A stretch of 64,000 nucleotides of DNA, from contig CM019067.1 of assembly GCA_009667805.1 (NCBI GenBank), positions 63,346,637-63,410,636 on the forward strand. Direction: 5' to 3'. A model generated the notes under the pieces. The model was not told the origin of the DNA, searched no databases, and saw only the letters and a list, made by a program, of their open reading frames with translations. A program made the position numbers and the translations under genes. Below are positions 10,227-22,090 of the stretch, one piece after another. How positions within the stretch are numbered: the stretch's first letter is position 1; every line of letters starts with the position of its first letter. The stretch is from Leptobrachium leishanense (taxonomy: Eukaryota; Chordata; Amphibia; Anura; Megophryidae).

Positions 10227-11597
10227 ACAGCATATCAGGAAGATTTTAGTAGCGAAATGAACACTTCTCAGAAGCACAGGTGTTGTTTGATCAGACCAGA
10301 CTAATTAAAAGCACATGTTATTTCCAAACACTAAACACCTGTTGTTTACGCCGTTTGAGAACACAGGTCATTTAGAGGTGAGAATCTTTGCACGTAGACA
10401 AGATTTGTTAATTCAATATCTAATAAAACGTTGCTTAAAAAATTCTGCAGTAAAGAGTCTCTTTATTTCTAGATTTAGTATTTTTTTATTAACCACTTTT
10501 TTTATCCTTTTTTTTTTTTCGAACTCGCACCGAACACGCCAAAAAGTTCAAAGTTTGCGAAACTTGCGAACGGCCAGTCTAAAGTGACTTTAGACTGGGG
10601 AAGATTTGATGGCATCAGGGAGGTTAATTTATAAATACGGTGCTCTGTAGGAAAATGAGGATCGAGCCACTTTTTTTGTATTGTGGTATTGCAAGTAAGG
10701 TGCAGGTCCTGGATCGGAGGTTATAGGATGAGGGAACTGCTGGGGGAAGCATCCTATTAAGGTAGGGTGGTAGCTTCCCAGAAAAGCTCTTAAACAAGAT
10801 TGGAAAGGTGAAGGGTACGTCTAGATTACAGCGACGGCCAGTTTAGCTCTTTTAACATGTCACAATGGTGGGTCATGTAGTTACATTGAAGCACAAAGCT
10901 GCAGAATGAGTTATACAATGTAGTAAGTTTATGCAGGTGCGTTTGCGGGGCCGCTGCATACACTACATCTCCGTAATCAATAGCTGGCATCGGCATTTGT
11001 TGTACAATTTGATTTCTTACCGCGGGGCTCAGGCAGGGTTTGTTTCTGTACAGGGCACCTAGTTTAGGGTAAAGTTTAGATGAGTTTTTTCGATGTGGGG
11101 GCCAAAGGATAGATTTGGGTCTAACCACGTACCTAGATATTTGAGAGAAGTGACTGGTCAGCGTGTCATTTGATTTTGTCCTGACACATAAATTGCAATT
11201 TATGTAGTTATGATGCTCTTTGAAACAGCACCTAAACAGCTTTGTCAGTATTTAGAAAAAGTACACTTTTCTACCTCTGAATTATTCTTGCAGCTTTGCC
11301 TCCAGCTGCGGGAGATTTGGTTTGCTGGTATAGATTACGGTGTCATCTGCGTACATGTGTACAGTTGAGGCTTTGCAGGCGTTGGGCAGATCATTTATGA
11401 ATAGCAGGGGGCCGAGTATTGAGCCTTGGGGTACACCGCAAGTGACTGGGAGGGGGAGGGAAGAGCTGTCAGAAATGGACACATATTGCGACCAATGAGA
11501 TACATATGATTGAAACCAGGTTAGTGTGCGATTACCAATACCCGAGTTTTTAAGTTTTTGTAATAGGATGCCATGGTCTACTAATGCAGAGGATACT

Positions 11598-12105
11598 AAA
11601 CTGGCCGTTGCTGGAATCTAGACGCACCCTTCACCATTCTAACTTGGTGTTTAAGGGGTTTTCTGGGAAGCTGCCACCCTACCTGAATAGGCTGCTTCCC
11701 CCAGCAGTTCCCTCCTCCTATAACCTCTGATCCAGGACCTGCAACTAACTTGCAATACCACAGTACAAAAAGAAAGTGGCTTGATCTTCATTTGCCTACA
11801 GAGCACCACAAATATGGAATAACCTCCCAGATGCCATCAAATCTTCCCCAGTCTAAAGTCCCTTAAGAGATCTATATTCATATACCTCGATACAGAATGC
11901 ACCTTTTAAACATGTAACATAATGAGTATATTTTCTACATATTTGTTTTGTTTTTTATATCTTGCTTTTATTACTTTTGTATTTCTGTACCTACTGTAAA
12001 AATGTCAATGTTCTTGTACTCAGGACATACTTGAAAACGAGAGAAATCTCAATATATCCTTCCTGATATAGGATTTATTTAGTTATAAAGTATTTTATCT
12101 GGATA
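11598..12105 (+). mobile_element. Same LINE family, 3' end, + strand
   Basis: Begins at ACTGGCCGTTGCTGG and reads to the family 3' end TCTCAATATATCCTTCCTG. It is the reverse complement of the 3' part of the neighbouring copy, so the two lie head to head with truncated 5' ends meeting at about 11585-11598. Confidence 0.85.
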
Positions 12106-12119
12106 GGATTATGGAGTGC

Positions 12120-12545
12120 TTGTCAGGGCTGCCATAAGGGGGGTGACTGCCTATGATTTGTTCATGGGCCCTGCTGTTCCAGGGAGCGAGGGCCCCTGCC
12201 AATCCCAATGGTAGCTTGTCTATGTGTCGTTTGAGTGTAAGGGTACTTGCAGGCATCTGAGACCATTCAAAGCACTTTGGCCCATTGCTGAGGACCACCA
12301 CCGCAGCCGGACATGCAGGTTCTTTTCCCCCTCCCTAAACCGAACCACTGGGGCATGCATCGTTACTACTTGCTGGATCACCAGGGATTTAGCCCCCTCC
12401 CGGCAAATACAGTAAGTGGCAAAGTGCTTTTTTTTAATATGAATTTAATGAAATAAATGGCTTTGAGGGCTGGGGGGGGCCAGACCAGGGCTTCAGTAAG
12501 GGGCCCCAAGATGTCTGACGCTGGCCCAGATGGTTGCAGCAATGA
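12120..12545. other. Possible degenerate hAT fragment
   Basis: Starts CAGGGCTGCCATAAGGGG, a common hAT-type terminus, and holds GGGCCCC-rich stretches near both ends. The right terminus is only weakly similar and no target duplication is visible. Confidence 0.3.
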
Positions 12546-12900
12546 TTTTAGAATTTTTCAGAAATGTACGTGATATGACACACCTAGACGAGCATTCGAC
12601 AAGAACTTAGCAACGTAATATACAGAAAACAACAAGATTAAGGGGAAAAACAAGTACTTTAACAAAGTCAGCTGCAGTTCCTCCTGAAACTTTAGGTATA
12701 AACGGCTGCTAATAACACTAAAGAATGCAACGTCACGTCATGTGCATGACTTCTCAGGTATCCATCAGTACACACCACCCGGCTTCTTCTGGGACTGCAA
12801 ATGTCAATCTCATGGCAATAAATTGATAGCGTTTCCTTGACAGACAATGCCACACTTCAGGTCTAAAAACTCCTTCATGTTTAATTTCATGAATTACGAT
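12546..12900. other. No feature recognised
   Basis: AT-rich sequence with no coding signal, repeat or RNA structure that I can identify. Confidence 0.4.
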
Positions 12901-12904
12901 GAAC

Positions 12905-13085
12905 ATTGGCCATTATTATTATACTTTTATAAAGTACTGGCGTATTCCGCAGCGCTGTTCATGGGTACAAATGGAACAAGAAAAAGTACAATACTTTGAG
13001 ACAAAATGAAATTTCACAAAGAGATGCAGGAGGAATTGAGTGCTCTGATCCCATGGGAGCTTACAATCTAATTGCCCAGTGTCAT
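12905..13085 (-). mobile_element. L2-type LINE 3' tail
   Basis: Reads inverted as the standard tail: TTACAATCTAATTG, TGGGAGCTTAC, GCAGCGCTG, then TAAAAGTATAATAATAATG at the tip. Compare 35690-36082 on the + strand. Confidence 0.75.
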
Positions 13086-13554
13086 TATCATTGGCCCACT
13101 CACATCCTCCTATATAAGCTGCATTAATATAATACTAAACCAAACTACTGCATATTTTTTGCAAAAATTATAAATTTATTCTAAAAAGGGTATTCTAAAA
13201 GCATAGGTTTGTGATTGATAAGTGTTCCATGGGTGCACACTGTCATGTGATGGGTGTCACGTGTCAGCGGATCCCGATACCTCCTATCCTGATAACTCCT
13301 CAGTCCATAGACAAAAGGGCTGACCGTTTTGATGGTATATATTCTCCCTGGAAGGTAAACTTGAAGGGTTATTCACAAAGTACCTGAGTTGCAAACAACG
13401 ACAAATGTGTGTCAACAAACTCCGGCAATTCAGAAAAGTAAAACCCTAAAAGCAACAGGAGAAGATAGAATGGTAGATCTCACATACAGGAACTAAAATG
13501 AAAGATCAACTGAGTTTCAAGTGACATCTAGTGGACCTTGAGAAGACAGCAGAA
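13086..13554. other. No feature recognised
   Basis: Mixed sequence without coding or repeat structure that I can support. Confidence 0.4.
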
Positions 13555-13745
13555 GTCAGTTGTGTATTTATTTATAAAGGATTTTACCAGGAAGGATACA
13601 TTGACATTTCTCTCATTTTCAAGTATGTCCTGGGTTCAAGAACATTGAGTGGTTACAGAAATACAAAGTAATACAATGCTAGATATATAAAAAAAAACAC
13701 CCACAAATATACAGATTAACAGAAAATAAATATTACATTAGAGCT
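13555..13745 (-). mobile_element. Jockey-type LINE 3' end fragment
   Basis: TTTTACCAGGAAGGATACAT and CAAGTATGTCCTGGGTTCAA match the 3' end of the LINE at 8790 and at 20165. Confidence 0.8.
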
Positions 13746-13851
13746 CCATAAACAACACTGAAATTAATGTATTTTTCTAAGACGACCCCAACACTCAGAA
13801 CGGGCCCACATCTGGTATCTGGTACCTGTTACTCCTGTGTATGACGACGAC

Positions 13852-16800
13852 TAGTGATGAGCCGAACACCCCCATGTTCGGTTCGCATTAGAACAATTTC
13901 AAAAGTTCGAGTTCGAACACGAACCGAACTCAACTTGAGTCCCATTGACTTGCATTTTTTTTTTTTTTTTTTTTTTAGAGTGCCCTCCAAGAGGGCATGT
14001 ATGCAAGATATTTACCATAAAAGGTGTATGGGGGTCCGGGTAGTGTCCTGGGGGACAGGAAACAAGGACAAAAAGTTTAAATTATGGTGAAACTTATGCT
14101 GGCTTTGGATGAAAGTAACAATAGGTGCTTTAAAATTGGGCCTTTAGTGTCAGCAACCGTGCCATCACAGTGTAACCCCTCTGTGATATTGTGGAAGAGT
14201 GCAGGGTTGGACCCTGCGGTCAAATATTAAAATTATATGAATCTGGTACAGGCATCAGTGCACCCAAATATTGTGCCTTTGGCATTGGCAGCAAGTGCCT
14301 TCGCACCGTAACCCCTCTGTGGTATTGTGGAGGAGTGCAGGGGTGGACCCTGCGGTCCAATATTAAAATGATATGAATCTGGTATAGGCGTCAGTGGCAG
14401 TGCACCCAAATATTTTACCTTTGGTGGCAGCAAGTGCCTTCACACCGTAACCCCTTTGTGGTATTGTGGTATATGTCCCTGGGTGTCGTGGACTAAAAAA
14501 AATTAAAAAGGCATCAGTCAATCGGCCCTAGCCTTCACCGCTATTCCTCTGATCATTCGCAGCCTCAGAAGCACCTGTGTCATCACTTTGTAACCTACCA
14601 GTGCCTGGAAAGGTGTTACACAAGTGTCACTTTAGAGCCTCCTCAAGTTGTTTCATCCTGTGCTCCCTCTGTGCAGGCAGGATGAGCTCTGCAACTTTCC
14701 CCTTGTATCGTGGATCAAGAAGGCTTGCCAACCAGTAATGATCCCTCTCCTTGATAGCATGAATCCTGGGGTCCTTTTAGCAGGCTTTGCAGGATAAGGG
14801 AGCCCATGCAGTGTAGGTTGGAGGTGGCATTAGCTTCCGAGTCTTCCTGGTCAATGAGGATGACCCCATCGTGCACTGCCTCCTCCCAGCTACGTACTAG
14901 TCCTTGGGTTTCTGGGCGCACAAAACTCTCCCTTGAGGAATCCTCACCTTCAATTCCCCCACTACTTAAATATTCCTACTCATCCTCCTCCGGTCTGATC
15001 TGAGAACCCGCAGGAATGCTGTCTGCGTAAAGACTGGGGCCTTGAGAGCTAGGGAATGCCTCCTCTTCCTCCTGCACTCTGCCTCTAGTGCCACATCTAT
15101 TATTCCCTGCAGAGTGCGCTCCAGCAGGAACACTAAAGGAATTGTGTCAATGATGCATGCACTGTCCCTGCTCACCATCCTTGTTGCCTCCTCAAATGGT
15201 GACAGTACAGTGCATGCATCCTTGATCATCAGCCACTGTGGGGAGGAAAAAAACAAAACAAGTTGACCTTAACCTGTCCTTGTGCCATACTCATGTACTC
15301 ATTGATGGCCCTCTGCTGCTTATGCAGATGTTGCAGCATTGCTGATGTTGAGTTCCCCCTGGTGGGCATGTCACAGATCAGATGGTTTGTGGGAAGGTGG
15401 AACTCGCTTTGAATTTCTGCCAGGCGAACACTTGCTGGGAATGACCTTCTGAAGTGGCTGCAGAGGTTGCTGCCATTATCACAGATGACAGGAGGAGGAG
15501 GAATCGTGCACCTTGCTGCTGACTGCCTTTCCCCATTACTCCATAACATTGTTATCCATGTGCTGGTATAGTGCTGGAATGGCCTTCTGTGAAAATAAAT
15601 GGCATTTTGGAACCTGCCACTGTGGTACAGCACATTCAGCAAATTCACGGAAGGAAGCAGAGTCCACCAGCTGGAAAGGCAGCAGCTGTAATGCGAGTGA
15701 TTTTGCTAAGCTGGCATTTAGATGCTGTGCTTGGGGATGGTTGGGACTATAATTTTTTCTTACGCTGCAGCAGCTGGGGCAACGTAATCTGACTGCGTAA
15801 ATCTTCAGATGATGGGTTGCTGTCACATTCTGAGGAAGGAGCTGGTACATCCGTTACTGTAGCATCATCCCTGTCAGTGGAGGTTGTAGGCAATAACCTG
15901 GCAGGACATATAGTGTGGGTAGAGACAGGTGAGGAGGAGGACCTATGCAAAGTGTTGTGCCAACGGGATGCGTTGCAGGTGGTCATATGACGCCTCAAGC
16001 ACGTGATACCCAAGCGTGGGATGTCTTTCCCACGCTTGATCCTCATCTGACATAGATTACAAATAGCAATGGTGCAGTCTGCTGCACATTTCTTCGAGAA
16101 CTCCCAGACAGCAGACTTCCTGTACATGTGCTTTGAGACAACAGCACTCTGCACCTGAGCAGCTGTGACTTCTGATGCCTTGGACTGGCTACGGTTGCTC
16201 ATAGAGGACGTTGTGCCTCGTTTTTGTTGTGCCTCCTCCTCCCTTAACTCCTCTGTTCGATCAGGCACCCAGGTGGAGTCAGTGACCTCATCATCAATGT
16301 CATCTTCACGACCTATCTCCTCGTCACTGGAGCCAACTTGGCAGTATGCTGCAGCTGCTGGGGTAACATGAGTGCCAGTTATTTGTGTCACTGGCACCCA
16401 CTTCCTCTAGGTTGATTTAAAATCCCTTACTCAACCTCAGAGTTTGAATTAGAGCACTGTAGTTGCTGCGCATCCTCAAGCAGCATGTCACTGACTCCTC
16501 CTTGTGTGATAGTGAGGCTATGGCAGGAGTAGCTGTGGACATGGAGGCTGAATTAGATGTCTTGGCAGCTGAGGTGGACTGTAAACCACTACAAGCCTGG
16601 CTGGCAGAGGACTCGGAGGATGAGGATGGCCTGGTTAGCCAATCCACAAAATCCTCTGTATGTTGCTGCTGCTTAAGACGGCCAGCACCAGTTAGAAAGG
16701 ACAAGCGTGCCCCTGCAGAGGATGCACCACATCCACGACGACCAGAGGCACAGCCTCCCGACACACAGGCTCCTTACCCTCTTATCTGTGTCTGAGAGCG

Positions 16801-17120
16801 TCTGCCTGTCCTTTTTGGTCTTTCTGACATGGTGAGTGATATATAGATTAAAGATATACAGAACTCTGATTTCAACTCTGTTATAAAAATTGGGAAAATG
16901 CAGAACTCTGATTCAACTGTGTTATCTAGATTAAAGATTTCCAGAACTCTGGTATAACTCTGAGACACCCTGATAGCTTGCAGCCAGTGACAAGACACAG
17001 ATTACAATTCCCAGAAATCTGCTACAAGTCTGTGAGACCCCCTGATGGGGGGCAGTGACAAATTACAATTCCCAGGAACCTCCTATAAATCAGTGAGACC
17101 CCCTGATGGGTGGCAGTGAC
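13852..17120 (-). mobile_element. hAT transposon copy 2, internally deleted
   Basis: The terminus TAGTGATGAGCCGAACAC at 13852 opens the same right module as copy 1, followed by the inverted 3' tandem repeats (about 14160-14470), transposase remnants and the inverted leader repeats (16880-17120). The opposite end is cut off near 17120, where L2 sequence begins. Deletions relative to copy 1 remove the hATC domain and much of the catalytic core, so this is a non-autonomous derivative. Confidence 0.85.
14630..16829 (-). pseudogene. hAT transposase (copy 2), deleted and decayed
   Basis: Start MSERPKRTGR at 16829, then the Ser-rich leader (16764-16417) and a better-kept BED region at 16397-15747: VWEFSKKC, CNLCQMRIKRG and RRHMTTC give the Cys/His ligands. 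QLLPFQLVDSASF (about 15690) follows. The stretch with the first catalytic Asp (TLDMWSS in copy 1) and the CxxH motif are missing; ICDNGSN (about 15485) joins almost directly to CSHFRRSFPASV. DACTVLSPFEEAT (about 15220) and the DPRYKGK-equivalent (about 14700) remain. The hATC domain is absent: sequence jumps from a region matching copy 1 near 7275 to one near 7650. Several stops and frameshifts. Non-functional. Confidence 0.88.
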
Positions 17121-17465
17121 AGAGAAATATGGCGAGGCAAGTCATTCCACAGGACTGGTGCTGCCTGTGAAAAGTCTTGGAGGCGAGAGTTGGCCGTGCG
17201 GTGCGCGTGTAGACAGATGACAGGTTCAGATCGCCTGCTGACCGAAGTTGTCTGGATGGGATGTGCTTGCGAAGTAATGACAAAATGTAGGGTGGAGTTG
17301 AGTTATTGAGCGATTTTTGAATGTGAACATCAGTATTTTAAACTGTATCCTGGAACCTACAGGAAGCCAATGGAGGGACTGGCAGAGGGGGGGGGAGATA
17401 CGACAGGTGCGTCTGGTGAGAAAAAGAAGCATGGCACCTGCATTTATTACAGATTGCAAAGGGGC
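17121..17465 (-). mobile_element. L2-type LINE ORF2, C-terminal remnant
   Basis: Translated on the - strand it gives LCQSLHWLPVGSRIQFKILMFTFK and, in another frame, RSAGDLNLSSVYTRT, the hallmark end of L2/CR1-like ORF2. Frameshifts split it. It abuts hAT copy 2. Confidence 0.8.
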
Positions 17466-18425
17466 AATACGGGATTTCTGTGTTACCCAATATTTAATTG
17501 TTAAAGCCGCATGCCATGTTTAAAATAAATGTTATAGTTTTTTTCAACATAAAGCACATGGTAGTGAAGGGGTAAACAAGTTTTCACGATTTTAAATTTC
17601 TATTTTTCAGTACTATGAAATAACTTATTCCATTCCAAACACTTACATGCACAGACTTGTTAAAATTAAATTAGTGATACACCTTAGGAGCTGGAGATAT
17701 TACTATTTTCTGTGTTCATAGAAACTGTGCGGCATTGGGTTAGTAAAGTCTGTAAAAGTAATGAGTGGTAAAAGGCTTAGAGGAGGACTTTAATGAAGAC
17801 AAATGACCAATCCCATTGGGTGGATTGTATCTTAAAAATAAGAAATGTTCAGCACATTCCAGAATGAGTTGTCATTCCGCTAATTAAACCAAAATTGCCT
17901 GCACTTAAGCCAAGATTCATTAACATCTGTGGTCATTCTTTACACTCGAGCTGCATAATGACCAAATGGAATCCTGTTAAGCATACAGTGGAATGTGGTG
18001 TACAATCTAGCTTCTAAATTGGAATTTAAACCCTTTGAAAATGTCCATTTGTTTAATGAGCTTATTTATATCCCCATATACCTAATATGTATGAAATAGA
18101 CTTGTCTTTCCACTATATAAACGAGCATCTTTATATACATGGTGCTTTGCGGAACAGTTCTGACCTATAATCGTTTTGTTTATTTCCAAGAGAAATAATG
18201 TAATGTTGCAGTTTTCTCCTCTTTTATATTGCTTTTTTAAACATACAGGACTTCAAACCAAATTCAAGTGGTTTGTTTACAGAAGTTTAAATGCTCTCTT
18301 CCTAATCTCTGTTTTTTTGGTCAGCTTTAATGATCTACAAGCGGGCTCCTGCTGTCCAGCTCCAGAGCAACAGAATCGACCTTTGCCGAGGTATCTGACT
18401 CTGCGTGTCACCTAGCATCAATTAT
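17466..18425. other. No feature recognised
   Basis: About 960 bp of AT-rich, mostly unique-looking sequence. No reading frame with recognisable content, no repeat seen. The last part may be upstream L1 sequence too diverged to call. Confidence 0.4.
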
Positions 18426-19190
18426 AGTATCATCAGTTGCCATGCTGTGTCTGTTGTATGTGCCAATGTGAATGCAAATGTGCAGAAACCCACCAGGAAC
18501 AACTTGACGGATCTCTGCTGGAGGGGCTGTGGCAACCGTGGCACTTACATTCATATGTGGTGGTTCTGCCCGTAGGTCCAACGCTTCTGGACTGAGACAC
18601 ATACCCTGCTCCAGACCGTTCTCCCGAAGGAGACCCGATGGAACCGTTGGCTTACTTACTGTCAAGACCTTTTCTGGATTTGTCTCAGCACAAAAACAAA
18701 TTAATATCCAAAGTCACCCTGGTGGCTCGCCGGGTTTTGGCAAAGTTCTGAAAATGCCCGACAATTCCCTCTTTTGCAAAAATTTACCCTAAAATCAGAG
18801 ACATACAAGTCATGGATGAACTCCCAGCCATATCTAACCATACTTTACTTTCCTATTACAAGACCTGGATCCCCTGGTTGGACCAGTTTGGGTCGGACTG
18901 AACTGAAATGGGGGAGGGGGGGGGTCTGATCTTGATGGTACGGGACGCAGTGATTTTTCTCTTTGCCTTACTGATATTGTAATTTATTGTACCAAGGTCT
19001 CCGCTGCTGATTGCCTCCTCCTGAGTTCTTTCTTCCTTCTTTCTCCTCCTTTCCTTCTTTTCCTCCCCGGGTTTGGGTGACCCTTCTCCTTATCCTTTTG
19101 TCCCCCCTTTTAGTTTACAAATATGTACCGTATTTTTACTACTTCCTTTTGCCATATTTTTCTCGATAATAAAAATCTTATTTACAAAAA
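18426..19190 (+). mobile_element. L1-type LINE ORF2 C-terminal end and 3' tail
   Basis: The + strand encodes LCWRGCGNRGTYIHMWWFCP, the C-terminal Cys-rich/WW segment of L1-clade ORF2, at about 18510-18573, then KETRWNRW and SYKSWMNSQP-like residues. The 3' tail ends in AATAAAAATCTTATTTACAA near 19165-19190. Stops interrupt the frame. Confidence 0.75.
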
Positions 19191-19195
19191 GAAAT

Positions 19196-19840
19196 GTGCA
19201 TAAACCTCCCAAAAAGTCCATAGAGATTGCTAAGAGGTACAGCAGCCTACCCAAAACTGTTGTTGCTCAATATGGAATTGGACCTCATGTCTCCTGAGAG
19301 GAAGGAGCAAAGCAAAACGTGTATGAGATTGCTCAGTTGTTGTCCATACAGTTTTAGCTTGATGGTACACTTAACGAGGAAGCTATGCCATATGGAAATC
19401 AGACTTTCGCCCAAAAAGCGCGGCTAGAGCTGAAATGTCAAGGAAGTCTCCACTGCATGAGAGGAACTGCAACCCCCAATGATCGTTCAGGCCTTGTTTG
19501 GCCCTGTCAGGAGGACATAGCAGATACCTCTCTAGGCATTTCGATCAAGGTAATCACCTATGGATTACTCTGTACAGTAACAGTGAGAAAAACAAGTGCA
19601 TGAGATTGCTGAAAACAGGCAATAACACAAGTGGCTTGCCCTACGGTGGGTCCCCACTGAAGTCTCATAAGGTTTTAACTCAATGGTGCCATTACAGAGG
19701 AGGCTATACCATATGCAAATTGGTCTGCTATCACCTAAAAAGGATGGCCAGAACTGAAATGCCAAGGAAGTCTCCCCTGCAGGAGAGGAATCCTAAACCC
19801 CGCCATAAGAAGGCCAAATCCAGTGCTGCCCCACCGTAAA
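19196..19840 (+). repeat. Dispersed ~325-bp repeat, about two units
   Basis: Blocks GAAATGTCAAGGAAGTCTCC (19432) and GAAATGCCAAGGAAGTCTCC (19757) are 325 bp apart; TATGAGATTGCTCA and CATGAGATTGCTGA recur likewise. Related sequence occurs at 33535-33634 (same orientation) and 34470-34575 (inverted). Frames are open over 60-110 residues but share no recognisable protein. The class (satellite or SINE) is unknown. Confidence 0.6.
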
Positions 19841-20160
19841 TTATGTGGCAGCACCCTTCTTGCTATGTTCTGCCTTGCTGCTAAACACCTCAGGCTTTTC
19901 TCCTAATACAGCTCTCCTGCAGCATTTGCTTAATTAGTGCTGCCAGGTCCTCAATAAAAGAACAACGCCTACCCCAGGCACTGCTCTTTCATTGAAGCCC
20001 TTGTCTTCACAAAGTCAAGAGACCTGCAGCCAGCCTGTTCCACTACCATACCCCTCAACCTACTCTGCTGCTTCTCCTGATATTAAGACCCTCATCTATC
20101 CAAGCTCTTCCTACCCACCGAGACCCTCATCTACAGATCCTGCTATTTACAGACCAGCCT
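19841..20160. other. No feature recognised
   Basis: Unique-looking sequence with a chance AATAAAAG; no supported feature. Confidence 0.4.
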
Positions 20161-21179
20161 TGCTTTATTTATTTATTTGCAAAGTATTTTACCAGGAAGG
20201 ATACATTGCGATTGCTCTCGTTTTCAAGTATGTCCTGGGTTCAAGAACATTGAAATTTTACAGTTGTTACAGAAATACAAAGTAATAAATGCAAGATATT
20301 AAAAACAAAACACAATTATACAGATTAACACAGAAAATAAATATGTAAGTAATGTAGTCACTATGTTACATGTTTATAGGTGCATTCCATATTGAGGTAT
20401 ATTAATAGGAAGCTCTTGAGTGATTGAAGACTGAGGGAAGATTTGATGGCGTCTGGGAGGTTATTCCATAATTGCGGTGCTCTATAGGAAAAAGAGTATC
20501 GCGCCACTTTCTATTTGTATTGCAAGTAAGGTGCAGGTCTTGGATCGGAGGTTATACGATGAGGGAACTGCTAGGGGAAGCAGCCTATTCAGGTAGGGTG
20601 GTAGCTTCCCAGAAAATCTCTTAATCCTTTCGCTGCTGAGGTATTTCACGCCTCTGTGCTGAGCTCATTTTTACCTGTTTCGCTCATGTTTAAATGCGAT
20701 TTGAAGCCTTATTTTAGTATATGACCCAGACATATTATATATCGTTCTTTCCGGCATACTCGGCAGATTCATAATATATCATTATTATATGTATACGTTA
20801 TGCCCTGTCTGTATAATATAGCAAAAAATGCAATAAAATTTGAATTTTCAATAATTTACAACGTGTAAAGTGTTTTTCACATTTTAACATGCGATCAATT
20901 GCGGTTATATTTTGTATGGGTGCGCTTGTTAAAAAAATTTGAAATGGGGTCTTGTTACATTTTGTTTGGGGGAAAATTACGCGATTTTTAACAAATGCAC
21001 CCCAAACAAAAATCGTTAGTGCAGCATCATTGTTCACTTTATAATTGAAATGGGAACAATATTGCTGCATTAACAAAACAAAAAAACGTTTGTTTGTTTG
21101 TTTTATAATTTTTTTAAAAAAAATATATATTTTTTTAAAAACTTTCTACATGGTTATGTTTGGTATCGTTGGAAAAACC

Positions 21180-21747
21180 ATGCTCTGGCCGATCCAACGA
21201 TATCAAACATTAACCCCTAGCTGCCACGGATCGGGAGATAGGGGTTCATTGGGACCCCCTATCTCCACCATTGCTGGCAGCTAGGGGTTAACTCTAGTCC
21301 TCAGGGGGAGTTCCCTGAGGCTTGGCCGACATCCAAGATGGCGGCCAGCTGTGGGAGAGGATCACGATCCGGCGCTTTTCAGTGCCGAATCGTGATCCGG
21401 CTCCCCAGGGGTTAAAGTCAGCCACCGTTTGGAAGGGCAGGCTGTGCCCTTCCAATCGGTGCCTGCCTTAACCCTGTGGCCCCTGGCGATCGGGAGGGAG
21501 AGAGGTCCGAAGGACCTCCCCCTCTCCCTTTCAGGCGCCTCCTCCGCACACGCGGGGGGGGCCTGAATTAGATGTCATCGCGATGCCGAAATGACATCTA
21601 ATGGCCCCGCGGGGGTCCCGGAGTGCTGGGCTGACATCCAAGATGTCAGCCTGCACCGGGGGGCGCAGCAATCGGCCGGAATCCCAGCTGATTGCTGCGT
21701 CCTGTGCATGGACGCGCTCAGCGCGTCCATAGCAGCCAAGTGGTTAA
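21180..21747. repeat. GC-rich hairpin array in piggyBac-like element (first unit)
   Basis: Consecutive inverted repeats include the TTAA-bounded palindrome 21210-21291 (AACCCCTAGCTGCCA arms), GGATCACGATCCGG against its complement around 21360-21400, GTTTGGAAGGGCAGGC against TGCCCTTCCAA, ATTAGATGTCAT against ATGACATCTAAT (21566-21601), GCTGACATCCAAGATGTCAGC and ATGGACGCGCTCAGCGCGTCCAT near 21708-21730. Confidence 0.8.
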
Positions 21748-22090
21748 TAGCGGACTTTTTTGTATCAGCCCTTTTTATGATCATTCATTGAATCTTATAT
21801 GTAAATTCCAGACATTTTCGTTCAGTAGTCTTTTTGCAAACAGCGTTTAAATTTTGACACGGTCGATCGTATTGGTTTATTGTTATTTTTACCCATCCAG
21901 CGGCTTGTCGGCTTTCTCCTGAGGCTGGTGGGCACTGTGCTCGGTGGTTCATTGGCTGTGTTTGGCGGCCTTCCGGCGGGTTTTTGGTGGATGTTGGCAG
22001 CAGCGGGCGACGGGTTTGTGGTGGGTTTTTGTCAGGTTGGCAGTGGCCAATTCCCTGCACTTCGGGGACCCTGCGGTGAAATTTGATTTT
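21748..22090. mobile_element. Fragment of a GGGTTATTCAGAG-type element
   Basis: TTATATGTAAATTCCAGACA, TTTTGACAC and a G/T-rich TGGCTGTGTTTGGCGG stretch match the interiors of the elements at 40403-41250 and 57239-58045. Its own termini are not present. Confidence 0.6.

Larger units (their letters stand above)
9021..10576 (-). mobile_element. Non-autonomous hAT inserted in LINE
   Basis: Starts TAGGGAATGAGCCGAACAC and is flanked by GTCTTAAG (9013-9020) and GTCTAAAG (10577-10584), a 7/8 match that fits the 8-bp hAT target duplication. The LINE reads on across the insertion. No transposase. It contains a TTAA-flanked element at 9223-10226. The right tip is diverged from the family terminus. Confidence 0.75.
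8790..11585 (-). mobile_element. Jockey-superfamily LINE remnant, 3' half, split by a hAT
   Basis: The 3' end starts at about 8795 (TTTTACCAGGAAGGATACAT) and the copy runs leftwards in coding sense from about 11585. It contains the reverse transcriptase core CGVPQGSILGPLLF and MYADDTVIY (11282-11482) and the downstream KLYPKLGALYRNK and CDMLKELNWPSL region (10826-11128). A hAT element (9021-10576) interrupts the 3' non-coding part. The family shows L2/CR1/Rex-like RT features; I cannot fix the clade by eye. The 5' part is missing. Confidence 0.85.
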
